9,570 bases of DNA from Betaproteobacteria bacterium (GTDB taxonomy: Bacteria > Pseudomonadota > Gammaproteobacteria > Burkholderiales > Burkholderiaceae_E): contig VGHV01000071.1 in NCBI GenBank assembly GCA_016868095.1, positions 1 to 9,570 on the forward strand, written 5' to 3'. Shown one piece after another: positions 1 to 6,305 of this stretch. Positions within the stretch are counted from its first letter, which is position 1. Each line of letters begins with the position of its first letter. The translations under genes were made by a program, and so were the position numbers. The notes under the pieces were generated by a model. It was not told the DNA's origin. It worked only from the letters and a program-made list of their open reading frames with translations, and ran no database searches.

Positions 1-648
1 AATCGATGCAGCGAAGTCGAATCCACGCGGCCCTTGGTGTTCTCAACCTTGGTGAATCCCGAGATTGCAGCGGTCATGCGAGACGCAAACGCCTTTGTAA
101 TCAATCTCTTCGCAAGCTTTGTTGCACCGCTTGAGCAAGAGTTGGACATGAAATCCACCCATACCATCGGGCGTTTACACAATGTCGCCGACAGTCAGCA
201 ATACAAAAACCGCATTGAAGCGATAAACTTTTCGCTTGCACACGATGACGGCCAGTCCTCGGCGAACCTTAAGGACGCTGACGTCATCTTGGTAGGCGTA
301 TCGCGGTCGGGGAAAACGCCCACCAGCCTCTATCTGGCGATGCAACACGGACTCAAGGCTGCTAACTACCCGTTAATACCCGAGGACTTCGAGCGAAAAA
401 AGCTCCCTCCTGCCCTACTTGCCTACCGCAGCAAATTGTTTGGCTTATCCATAACCCCCGAACGACTTAGCCAGGTACGCAATGAGCGACGCCCAGGAAG
501 TCAGTACGCTTCACTCAATAACTGCCGCCATGAAGTGGCCGAAGCCGAGCACATGATGCGGCGCGAGGGCATTCGCTGGCTGTCATCAACCTCCAAATCT
601 ATCGAAGAAATAGCCACGACCATCTTGCAACAGCTCGGCGACCGCTAG
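1..648 (+). CDS. ppsR: PEP synthase regulatory protein (PSRP/DUF299), 5'-truncated
   Basis: This is a bifunctional kinase/pyrophosphorylase. In its family it inactivates phosphoenolpyruvate synthase by ADP-dependent phosphorylation of a Thr and reactivates it by Pi-dependent dephosphorylation, controlling pyruvate-to-PEP flux in the cytoplasm. The reading frame is open from base 1 and ends at TAG 646-648, leaving 215 visible codons. By recalled alignment with the roughly 277-residue E. coli protein, about 55 N-terminal residues lie off the left edge, so the TTG at base 34 is internal and not the start. Diagnostic segments are [13 protein letters not shown] near the visible N-terminus, LAHDDG, the P-loop-like [15 protein letters not shown] (GVSRSGKT at bases 295-318), [30 protein letters not shown] and the C-terminal [10 protein letters not shown]. 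It converges on the methyltransferase gene downstream. Its usual partner ppsA would be expected off the left edge; that is inference. Family assignment is very secure. Confidence 0.96.
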   Translation, partial: NRCSEVESTRPLVFSTLVNPEIAAVMRDANAFVINLFASFVAPLEQELDMKSTHTIGRLHNVADSQQYKNRIEAINFSLAHDDGQSSANLKDADVILVGVSRSGKTPTSLYLAMQHGLKAANYPLIPEDFERKKLPPALLAYRSKLFGLSITPERLSQVRNERRPGSQYASLNNCRHEVAEAEHMMRREGIRWLSSTSKSIEEIATTILQQLGDR

Positions 649-654
649 CGATAC

Positions 655-702
655 GCTAACGCCAGCGACCTGCTCAAGCTGGCGACATGCTAACGCTGGC
701 GC
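655..702. repeat. overlapping inverted and direct repeats between convergent genes
   Basis: CGCCAGC at 660-666 is the exact inverse of GCTGGCG at 678-684, a 7-bp stem with an 11-base loop. CGCCAGCG at 660-667 can pair instead with CGCTGGCG at 694-701. GCTAACGC occurs directly repeated at 655-662 and 689-696, and GCTGGCG is repeated at 678-684 and 695-701. The methyltransferase stop codon (690-692) lies inside the arrangement and ppsR ends just before it. A role in ending transcription of the converging genes is plausible from position, but neither strand shows a T-run after the stems, so it is not a textbook intrinsic terminator. Confidence 0.35.
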
Positions 703-1505
703 TGACGGTATTGTTCGTATAGCAATATGCCCTGAGCCATGGCGGCGTTTAAGGATTCAGTGTGACTTTGCATCGGAATTGCGTGTAGCGAAACACGAGG
801 GTGCTGCTTGATCGCCGCTGACAGACCTCTTCCTTCGGCCCCCAGCACCCAAAGCCCAGGAAGCCTCAAATCACTGTCATGAGCGGCAAGCCCCTGGGCA
901 TCAGCCGCCCGAATCGGCCCGCTCAGCCGCTCAATGACACTTTCAAAAGATCTCACCGAGAACAAGCTCAAGCGCTGGTGTGCACCCATGGCAGCACGCA
1001 GGGTTTTGGGGGACCAAAGGTCGGCACAACCTGGACCAGGAATGCAAGCCTTCACGCCGAACGCAGCCGCAGTTCTCAAGCATGTCCCAAGATTGCCAGG
1101 ATCTTGAATGCCATCAAAAAAGAGGATATCGCCATCTTGTGGCAGAGACGCGAGGTCCGCTTGCTCATCAAAGGCTGCGACCGCTATCGGGGCAGCGTCC
1201 GTGGCAAGCCCTGGTATGCCATCAGCCAGCGTTCCCTCAAGCAGCAACCAAGCACAAGACCTCGCCCGGTCCAAGCCGCCCAGTTGCGCTTGCCAGCTCA
1301 AGAGCAATCGCTGTGCCTCGGGTCTAGCCAGCCACTGCTGCGGAATGAGTACTTGGCTGGGCACGGCGCCCAGCGCTAGCCAATCCTGAATGAGCCGCTC
1401 ACCCAACAGTACACAGCGACCCTGCGATCGCCTCAGCACCGCGTCATGGGCGAGTTTGCGAACGCCTTGCACAAGCTCATTGCTACGTGAGCGAATCACG
1501 TCCAT
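690..1505 (-). CDS. TrmH-family (SPOUT) RNA 2'-O-methyltransferase
   Basis: This 271-residue protein is predicted to methylate a ribose 2'-OH in rRNA or tRNA using S-adenosylmethionine. The N-terminal region (about 1-105) resembles the SpoU substrate-binding domain, opening with [16 protein letters not shown]. The C-terminal trefoil-knot domain carries all three SpoU motifs: [20 protein letters not shown] (131-150, with N138 and R144), LGAEGRGLS (221-229) and [22 protein letters not shown] (from 243). The ATG at 1505-1503 lies inside the end of rnhB; the genes overlap by 10 bases (1496-1505), suggesting translational coupling, with only a weak AGGCG-like site upstream. It is the last gene of the minus-strand operon. 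The target nucleotide cannot be read from sequence. It resembles the unnamed TrmH genes found here in Burkholderiales more than a clear rlmB or trmH orthologue, so no symbol is given. Confidence 0.93.
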   Translation of the reverse strand: MDVIRSRSNELVQGVRKLAHDAVLRRSQGRCVLLGERLIQDWLALGAVPSQVLIPQQWLARPEAQRLLLSWQAQLGGLDRARSCAWLLLEGTLADGIPGLATDAAPIAVAAFDEQADLASLPQDGDILFFDGIQDPGNLGTCLRTAAAFGVKACIPGPGCADLWSPKTLRAAMGAHQRLSLFSVRSFESVIERLSGPIRAADAQGLAAHDSDLRLPGLWVLGAEGRGLSAAIKQHPRVSLHAIPMQSHTESLNAAMAQGILLYEQYRQRQR

Positions 1506-2068
1506 GAGAATGAACGCCTATGCATATCGCATGGGCCATGGGCTGCGATGGCTTGTCGGTGCATGCGTGTTGGGTAGCCCTTATGCCGCTCAAACCCATA
1601 AGCGGGATAGCGCTCGGCAGCGTCGATCATCCATGCATCCCGACTGGTCTTGGCAAGAATCGAGGCTGCAGCAATCGCTGGTACCAGGTCATCCCCACCC
1701 ACGACACATCGGGTTGGCCGATCAAGTCGGGGATCTTGATTACCGTCGACCCAATAGTTCAGCTCAATGGTCCGATGATCGAGTTGCGCTTCAAGTCGTA
1801 TTGCAGCCCTTCGCATCGCGAGCAGACTCGCCTGCAAGATATTGAGCTCATCGATTTCTTCAACACTTGCGCTCGCAATGCTATACGCCCTTGCTTGCGA
1901 CAGGATCAGCGACCTCAGTGTATTCCGGTTTTTCTCAGAAAGCTTTTTGGAATCCCTCAGCCCATCAATCGGACGCCTTGCATCCAAAATAACGGCCGCG
2001 GCAAACACAGGGCCAGCAAGGGGACCCCTTCCTGCCTCGTCAAGGCCTGCAAGAAGCACGGTCTTCAT
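1496..2068 (-). CDS. rnhB: Ribonuclease HII
   Basis: RNase HII nicks the RNA strand of RNA-DNA hybrids and starts removal of misincorporated ribonucleotides; it is metal-dependent and cytoplasmic. With the start chosen here the protein is 190 residues, close to the usual 190-215. The catalytic DEDD set is visible: D10 and E11 in [14 protein letters not shown]108 in VDGN, and D126 in [19 protein letters not shown]. Other family segments are [10 protein letters not shown] (39-48), [18 protein letters not shown] and [11 protein letters not shown]. The start is the ATG at 2068-2066, which overlaps the lpxB stop as ATGA and places the first catalytic Asp near the N-terminus as in the family. A longer in-frame ATG at 2113 would add 15 residues with no homology and a 49-base overlap with lpxB, so it is less likely. 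It also overlaps the downstream methyltransferase by 10 bases. Confidence 0.95.
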   Translation of the reverse strand: MKTVLLAGLDEAGRGPLAGPVFAAAVILDARRPIDGLRDSKKLSEKNRNTLRSLILSQARAYSIASASVEEIDELNILQASLLAMRRAAIRLEAQLDHRTIELNYWVDGNQDPRLDRPTRCVVGGDDLVPAIAAASILAKTSRDAWMIDAAERYPAYGFERHKGYPTRMHRQAIAAHGPCDMHRRSFSWT

Positions 2069-3279
2069 GTGAACAAGGCTGCCTCGAGAACGGCGGCACA
2101 ACGGCTTGCACAATCGCGGCGCAGGGTCTGGTGAATAGCGAAAAAGGCATCGTTTAGTGACTCAAGCAATGCTTGATTTTCCCATTGTGATTCCAGCGCA
2201 TCAATAATGGCCGAAACAGTGGCTTTCGACTGAATCAACTCAGGCACCAGGAACTTTTGCGCCAGAATATTAGGAAGTCCGACCCATGGCTGTAACTGCA
2301 GCCTGCGCATCAATCGGTAGCTCAGAGCAGGCATTCTATAAATGATGACCATCGGTCGGCCGATCAGAGCCGCCTCAAGGCAAACGGTCCCGCTTGCAGC
2401 GAGCACCTGGTCACAGGCAGCGATACAACGACGAGCCTCGCCGTGATACAAAATAATGCGCTTGCTCGCAACACGGACCTGCCTGGCAATCAAGTCCCTT
2501 AGTTGAGCATGAAGCTTTGGACTTGCCGCAGGCATCAAAAACAAAGCATGCGGGTGTTGCAAAGCCATTTGCTGAGCCACTTCAAGCATTAACGCTGCAT
2601 GTTGATGAATCTCGTCCGTCCGCGAGCCAGGGAGCAAACAAAACCAGCGGTCTGAGTCGGATGTTGCCACGATCGATTTCAAAGTTGGATCGATATCAAA
2701 TCCAAGTGCCTGGCGTGCCGCCATCCGATCAGGGTTGAAGTTGATCTGATCAGCCATCGGATGTCCAACATAGGTCGTCGCCAAACCGGTCTCGCGATAA
2801 AGCGCTTCCTCAAAGGGGAACAATAAGAGCAGGTGGTCAACCGCCTTAGCAATCTGCCACTTACGCTCTGGCCGCCAAGCCCAAATCGAAGGGCCAACAA
2901 GGTGATAACTACGAATGCCACGGCTCTTAAGCATGGCAGCAAGCTGCAAATTAAAGTCGGGCGCATCGACGCCCAAAAAAATGTCAGCAGGCCAACGGCT
3001 AAACTGTTCTAGCAAGTTTTTGCGGAGTCGCAATAAACGAGGCAGGTGCCTGATTACCTCAACATAGCCTCGAAGCGACAAGGCCTCAATGCCAACATCG
3101 CAAGTCATCCCGGCAGCGGCAAGTGAAGGTCCACCCACGCCTCGTACCTCAAGCGGGGCGGTTCGCTGAAAAAGTTTGGCGACCACCGCAGCCGCAATTT
3201 GATCACCCGATGATTCGCCCGCAACAAGAGCAAGCCTTCTAAGAGGCGGAACCTGAGTGATGGCTTCGTCAGCTCGCAT
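2065..3279 (-). CDS. lpxB: Lipid-A-disaccharide synthase
   Basis: LpxB, a GT19 glycosyltransferase, joins UDP-2,3-diacylglucosamine to lipid X (2,3-diacylglucosamine-1-phosphate) to form the beta-1',6-linked lipid A disaccharide, acting at the cytoplasmic face of the inner membrane. The 404-residue protein shows AGESSGD (20-26), GVDAPDFN (103-110), [12 protein letters not shown] (129-140), [10 protein letters not shown] (152-161), [10 protein letters not shown] (170-179), [10 protein letters not shown] (215-224), [11 protein letters not shown] (295-305) and [18 protein letters not shown] (333-350). The segment between ALG and LLPGSR (residues 194-214) is about 12 residues longer than recalled for E. 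coli LpxB. The ATG at 3279-3277 overlaps the lpxA stop as TAATG. No Shine-Dalgarno site is evident there, so reinitiation after lpxA is likely. Its stop overlaps the rnhB start as ATGA. Confidence 0.97.
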   Translation of the reverse strand: MRADEAITQVPPLRRLALVAGESSGDQIAAAVVAKLFQRTAPLEVRGVGGPSLAAAGMTCDVGIEALSLRGYVEVIRHLPRLLRLRKNLLEQFSRWPADIFLGVDAPDFNLQLAAMLKSRGIRSYHLVGPSIWAWRPERKWQIAKAVDHLLLLFPFEEALYRETGLATTYVGHPMADQINFNPDRMAARQALGFDIDPTLKSIVATSDSDRWFCLLPGSRTDEIHQHAALMLEVAQQMALQHPHALFLMPAASPKLHAQLRDLIARQVRVASKRIILYHGEARRCIAACDQVLAASGTVCLEAALIGRPMVIIYRMPALSYRLMRRLQLQPWVGLPNILAQKFLVPELIQSKATVSAIIDALESQWENQALLESLNDAFFAIHQTLRRDCASRCAAVLEAALFT

Positions 3280-4085
3280 TAAGGCCGAATAATGCCCCGA
3301 GTTGTCGCCTCGAGAAAACGAAGGCTCAGCATTAAGTCGTTGGCCTCGTCTGTCAGTGAAGCATCGATCAATTGTTGGTGCTGCTCCCGCAATCTTGTAA
3401 TCGCCTCCTCAAGCCTCAAACCCTGGCGATACAAAATACGATATGAATCCTGCATCGATTTAAGACGCGAATCAGTAAAGCCTCTGCGCATTAAGCCCTC
3501 ACGGTTCAATCCAAAGGGCTTTGCAGCATTTCCGGAAATCATCAGATAAGGCGGCACGTCCTTAACAATGACTGAGGCAATACCAGCCATCACATGCGCG
3601 CCTACCTGACAAAATTGATGAACACCCGTATAGCCGCCAAGCACCGCGTAGTCGCCAAGCTGAACATGTCCCGCGAGATTAACGCTATTGGCCAAGACGC
3701 AATGATTCCCGATGACGCAATCATGAGCGATGTGGACATAAGCCATGACCCAGTTATCACTGCCAATGCGCGTGAGACCCTGATCCTGAGTAGTCCCACG
3801 ATTGACGGTAACGCCTTCGCGAAAGACATTACCCTGCCCAATTTCGAGCGATGTGGGCTCGCCACGATACTTCTTATCTTGCGGCGGGCCACCAATCGAT
3901 GAAAAAGGATGAAAACGGTTATTGGAGGCGATACGACATGGCCCTTCAATCACCACATGCGACATCAATACACAAGCCGACGCCAACTCGACACCGTCGC
4001 CAATAACACAATAAGGACCTATGTCGACATCCTCGTCGAGTTCGGCCTTTTTGCTGATGATTGCGCTCGGATGAATCCTGGACAT
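3279..4085 (-). CDS. lpxA: UDP-N-acetylglucosamine O-acyltransferase
   Basis: LpxA catalyses the first step of lipid A synthesis, moving an R-3-hydroxyacyl chain from ACP to the 3-OH of UDP-GlcNAc. The 268-residue protein matches the roughly 262-residue family. Residues 1 to about 185 form the left-handed parallel beta-helix of hexapeptide repeats, interrupted by the GGPPQDKKYRGEPT loop (65-78). The catalytic His is H121 in YVHIAHDC, matching E. coli H125. The helical C-terminal domain begins around GNAAKPFGLNREGLMRRGF. The position matching the E. coli chain-length residue G173 is I169 (VMAGIASV), a bulky side chain that in the family favours shorter acyl chains. The start is ATG 4085-4083, 7 bases after the fabZ stop, with no strong Shine-Dalgarno site; the stop overlaps the lpxB start. 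Identity is very secure; the acyl-chain prediction is inference. Confidence 0.97.
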   Translation of the reverse strand: MSRIHPSAIISKKAELDEDVDIGPYCVIGDGVELASACVLMSHVVIEGPCRIASNNRFHPFSSIGGPPQDKKYRGEPTSLEIGQGNVFREGVTVNRGTTQDQGLTRIGSDNWVMAYVHIAHDCVIGNHCVLANSVNLAGHVQLGDYAVLGGYTGVHQFCQVGAHVMAGIASVIVKDVPPYLMISGNAAKPFGLNREGLMRRGFTDSRLKSMQDSYRILYRQGLRLEEAITRLREQHQQLIDASLTDEANDLMLSLRFLEATTRGIIRP

Positions 4086-4092
4086 GACGTGC

Positions 4093-4581
4093 TTAGGTTT
4101 CGACTTTTCGCATGGTACACATGAGCTCAGCCTCGACCGCTAGTTGATCATCAACCAGGCCTCGAGCCTCATATTTCCAGATACCGCCCTTGGCTCGTAA
4201 GATGCTCACCTTCAGATGGAGTTGATCGCCGGGTCCCACAGGGCGTTTAAAGCGTGCAGCGTCAATACCAACGAAATAAAAAACAGAACTTGGATCTGCC
4301 GTTTGCCCCATTGTCTGGAAAGAAAGAATTCCGGCGGCCTGCGCCAGTGCTTCAATCATGAGAACACCAGGCATCACCGGGATATGGGGGAAATGCCCCA
4401 TAAAAAACGCTTCATTAATACTGACGTTCTTAATTGCATGGATCGACTGCCCCGGCACCACATCAAGGACTCGATCGACCAATAGCATCGGGTAACGATG
4501 GGGCAAGTGCTCAAGAATTGCTCGAATATCGAGACCCGCGTGGGTCTTTGCAGATGGAAGGATCGTGTCACTCACTCTCAT
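4093..4581 (-). CDS. fabZ: 3-hydroxyacyl-ACP dehydratase FabZ
   Basis: FabZ dehydrates R-3-hydroxyacyl-ACP to trans-2-enoyl-ACP in type II fatty acid synthesis. It draws on the hydroxyacyl-ACP pool that LpxA and LpxD also use, which fits its place between those genes. The hot-dog fold protein shows [13 protein letters not shown], then [32 protein letters not shown] containing the catalytic His and Glu (H64 and E78 when counted from the GTG at 4584), then [21 protein letters not shown]. The start is ambiguous. GTG 4584, ATG 4581 and GTG 4575 are all in frame, giving 163, 162 or 160 residues. I list the ATG, but AGGGAG at 4589-4584 is spaced best (8 bases) for GTG 4575. Every choice overlaps the end of lpxD. 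The usual family length is 145-160. Function is very secure, the exact start is not. Confidence 0.95.
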   Translation of the reverse strand: MRVSDTILPSAKTHAGLDIRAILEHLPHRYPMLLVDRVLDVVPGQSIHAIKNVSINEAFFMGHFPHIPVMPGVLMIEALAQAAGILSFQTMGQTADPSSVFYFVGIDAARFKRPVGPGDQLHLKVSILRAKGGIWKYEARGLVDDQLAVEAELMCTMRKVET

Positions 4582-5638
4582 CACTCCCTAGGAATTGATC
4601 GACTGCCGCTTCAAGACGCATGACCCGGGTCCTGAAGCTCGGCAATTGCTTAAGTACCGCCGCGCTTCGCTCAGCTTGTTTTTGAGGCATCTGTGGGAAG
4701 ACCCCACCATAAACTCCTGGTTGAGATATCGATTGAGAAATCAAACTCATGGCAGCGATCACCACATCATCGGCAATCGTCAAATGGCCAAGAATCCCTG
4801 CGCTGCCGCCCACCATGACCCGATCTCCCAAGCTGGTACTTCCGGCAATGCCGACACAGCCCGCAAGCGCGCAGTCCGCACCAAGGTGCACATTGTGACC
4901 GATCTGAATTTGATTATCGAGTTTCGAGCCCCTGCCAATCATCGTGTCGTCGAGTGCGCCACGGTCAATGCTGCACTGGGCGCCAATTTCTACGTTTGCC
5001 CCAATACGGACCGAACCGAGTTGATGAATTTTGACCCATTGGCCTTGTGCGGTCCGCGCAAAGCCAAATCCGTCAGATCCAACCACCGTGTTTGCATGAA
5101 TCAGTACCTCAGCCCCGATCTCACAAGCATGCTCAACAACCACTCCGGCACGCAATTCGCAATCGTCGCCAATCACTGCCCCCGGACCGACATGAACGCC
5201 AGGCGCTAGCCTAACCCGATCACCGATGACGGCACCATCAGCAATACTGGCGCCAGGACCAAGGATGACCCCCTCACCTAATCGAGCGCTCTTTGCAATA
5301 GGAGCATGCTCTAAGTCCTGGTGTGCACCAAACCGCCAAAACGCAGTCAGCCTGGCGTAGGCCAAATAGGGATCATCAACCAGCCAAGCCTTCGTGTGGC
5401 TTGGCAAGTAGGGAAGATCTTTAGCGCGCAAAAGCACAACCGAGGCAGCGGTTTGCATGGCTTCTTGACGATAGCGCGATGAGGTTAAGAAACTTAGCTG
5501 ACCTGGGCCAGCACGCGCTAGACTCGCTATGCCCTCGATGGAATAGGCGTGATCGAGCGAGCACTCACCGCCAATCGCTTGCTGAAGGACGCCAAAAGCA
5601 AAGACCTTAGCAGCGGAACCAACCCTTCTATTTTGCAC
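4568..5638 (-). CDS. lpxD: UDP-3-O-(3-hydroxyacyl)glucosamine N-acyltransferase
   Basis: LpxD adds the second hydroxyacyl chain, to the 2-amino group of UDP-3-O-acylglucosamine, after LpxC deacetylation in the cytoplasm. The 356-residue protein has the family's three parts. An N-terminal uridine-binding domain (about 10-105) includes [24 protein letters not shown] and AAS-VVLLR. A hexapeptide-repeat beta-helix (about 112-310) follows, with [25 protein letters not shown] and [21 protein letters not shown], where H248 matches the catalytic His (E. coli H239). A C-terminal helix spans about 318-350. The only usable start is GTG 5638-5636, because an in-frame stop lies four codons upstream. It overlaps the end of skp by 11 bases, with a weak AAGAG site about 11 bases before it. 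Its 3' end overlaps the fabZ start region, so coupling with both neighbours is likely. Confidence 0.96.
   Translation of the reverse strand: MQNRRVGSAAKVFAFGVLQQAIGGECSLDHAYSIEGIASLARAGPGQLSFLTSSRYRQEAMQTAASVVLLRAKDLPYLPSHTKAWLVDDPYLAYARLTAFWRFGAHQDLEHAPIAKSARLGEGVILGPGASIADGAVIGDRVRLAPGVHVGPGAVIGDDCELRAGVVVEHACEIGAEVLIHANTVVGSDGFGFARTAQGQWVKIHQLGSVRIGANVEIGAQCSIDRGALDDTMIGRGSKLDNQIQIGHNVHLGADCALAGCVGIAGSTSLGDRVMVGGSAGILGHLTIADDVVIAAMSLISQSISQPGVYGGVFPQMPQKQAERSAAVLKQLPSFRTRVMRLEAAVDQFLGSDESE
4584..4589 (-). promoter_or_regulatory. Shine-Dalgarno-like AGGGAG bearing on the fabZ start
   Basis: On the minus strand AGGGAG lies inside the last codons of lpxD. It overlaps the GTG candidate at 4584, leaves only 2 bases before the ATG at 4581, and leaves 8 bases before the GTG at 4575. 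Normal spacing therefore favours the 4575 GTG as the fabZ start, against the stronger ATG codon upstream. This is the clearest ribosome-binding-like site in the operon. Confidence 0.45.
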
Positions 5639-6203
5639 CGGAAAGCGCTCTTAGCACTTTGTCGGTCAAATCGATACGCGGGCTAAAGTAAACAGCTTCT
5701 TGGAGTACAAGATCAAATTTTTCTTGCTCGGCAATCTGGCGAATCACTCGATTAACCCGCTCCACGACCTGAGAGAGTTCCTCATTGCGTCGCTGGTTTA
5801 AGTCTTCTCTAAACTCCCGTTGACGTCGCTGAAATTCCTTATCCAAATCAGCAACCTCACGCTGTCGACGCGCACGCTCAGACTCTGCCATGACGGCGGC
5901 ATCACGCTCGAGTCGTTCACCAGCGGCTTTCAGCTTTGCCCCTAGCTCTTGTAACTCTTTATCGCGCTTGCCAAACTCTTGCTCAAGCTTGGTTTGCGCA
6001 GCCTTGGCCGGGGCTGCTTCGCGAAGGATTCGCTCCGTTTGAACCACCGCAATGCGCGGTGTGTCGGCCGCACTGACCGCCCAAGGCGTGAGCATCGCAA
6101 GCGCGAAGACGATCGATACGATCACATGCTGAGGGCGAACGCCTGAACTTAACCCTTGGTAAAAACCTCTAGCTGTCGAGTTCATCATTGTGATGCTAGT
6201 CAT
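5628..6203 (-). CDS. skp: Periplasmic OMP chaperone Skp/OmpH
   Basis: Skp is a trimeric periplasmic chaperone that binds unfolded outer-membrane proteins after Sec export and delivers them to the Bam machinery. The 191-residue precursor has a hydrophobic signal segment (about 27-45, VIVSIVFALAMLTPWAVSAA) with likely cleavage near residue 46. A beta-strand follows (TPRIAVVQTERIL), then the long charged helical arms rich in K, R, E and Q (about 66-155), and the closing FDLVLQEAVYFSPRIDLTDKVL. The start is ATG 6203-6201, preceded by GGGAA about 10 bases upstream. ATGs at 6188 and 6185 lack such a site. With any of these starts the region before the hydrophobic core is unusually long for a signal peptide. 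The gene follows bamA after a 102-base gap and overlaps lpxD by 11 bases. Skp has low sequence conservation, but order and architecture make the call firm. Confidence 0.92.
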   Translation of the reverse strand: MTSITMMNSTARGFYQGLSSGVRPQHVIVSIVFALAMLTPWAVSAADTPRIAVVQTERILREAAPAKAAQTKLEQEFGKRDKELQELGAKLKAAGERLERDAAVMAESERARRQREVADLDKEFQRRQREFREDLNQRRNEELSQVVERVNRVIRQIAEQEKFDLVLQEAVYFSPRIDLTDKVLRALSGAK

Positions 6204-6245
6204 AGCAAACGATTCCCATAAAACAGTTCCAATAAAAATATCGCA

Positions 6246-6290
6246 CCTTGTTCAACAGGCCGGATCATCGCATAGTTCTGGCGAACAAGG
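6246..6290 (-). other. inverted repeat in the bamA-skp gap, possible attenuator or processing hairpin
   Basis: The 102-base gap between bamA and skp (6204-6305) is the largest in the operon. It contains a perfect 8-bp inverted repeat, CCTTGTTC at 6246-6253 and GAACAAGG at 6283-6290, with a 29-base loop. In transcript direction the stem is followed after a few bases by a T-rich run (ATATTTTTATT on the minus strand, about 6232-6242). This could be a leaky terminator or an RNA-processing element setting skp-lpx expression relative to bamA. The long loop and modest stem argue against a strong terminator. No convincing promoter for skp was seen in the gap. Confidence 0.3.
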
Positions 6291-6305
6291 CTTCGAGGCA
6301 CAGGC

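Noticed and set aside
34..36. TTG at base 34 as the ppsR start
   Set aside because: The frame stays open to base 1 and the preceding residues (ending RP before LVF) match the family, so the gene simply continues off the window edge.
879..1389. Three overlapping plus-strand open frames opposite the methyltransferase gene
   Set aside because: They overlap each other in different frames over a gene with all three SpoU motifs, so they are chance open frames.
2069..2113. Longer rnhB start at ATG 2113
   Set aside because: It adds 15 residues unlike the family and overlaps lpxB by 49 bases. The ATGA junction at 2068 fits the operon pattern better.
1520..2134. Plus-strand open frame of 204 codons opposite rnhB and the end of lpxB
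   Set aside because: It is antisense to a well-conserved gene, has no recognisable domain, and its composition is that of a shadow frame with many Arg, Pro, Cys and His.
4595..5209. Plus-strand open frame of 204 codons opposite lpxD
   Set aside because: It is antisense to the conserved hexapeptide-repeat coding region, whose repetitive codon pattern keeps the opposite frame open. No motif or ribosome-binding site supports it.
6224..6230. GGAACTG on the minus strand resembling a sigma-E -35 element upstream of skp
   Set aside because: With normal spacing the -10 element and transcription start would fall at or after the skp start codon, and no good -10 match is present.
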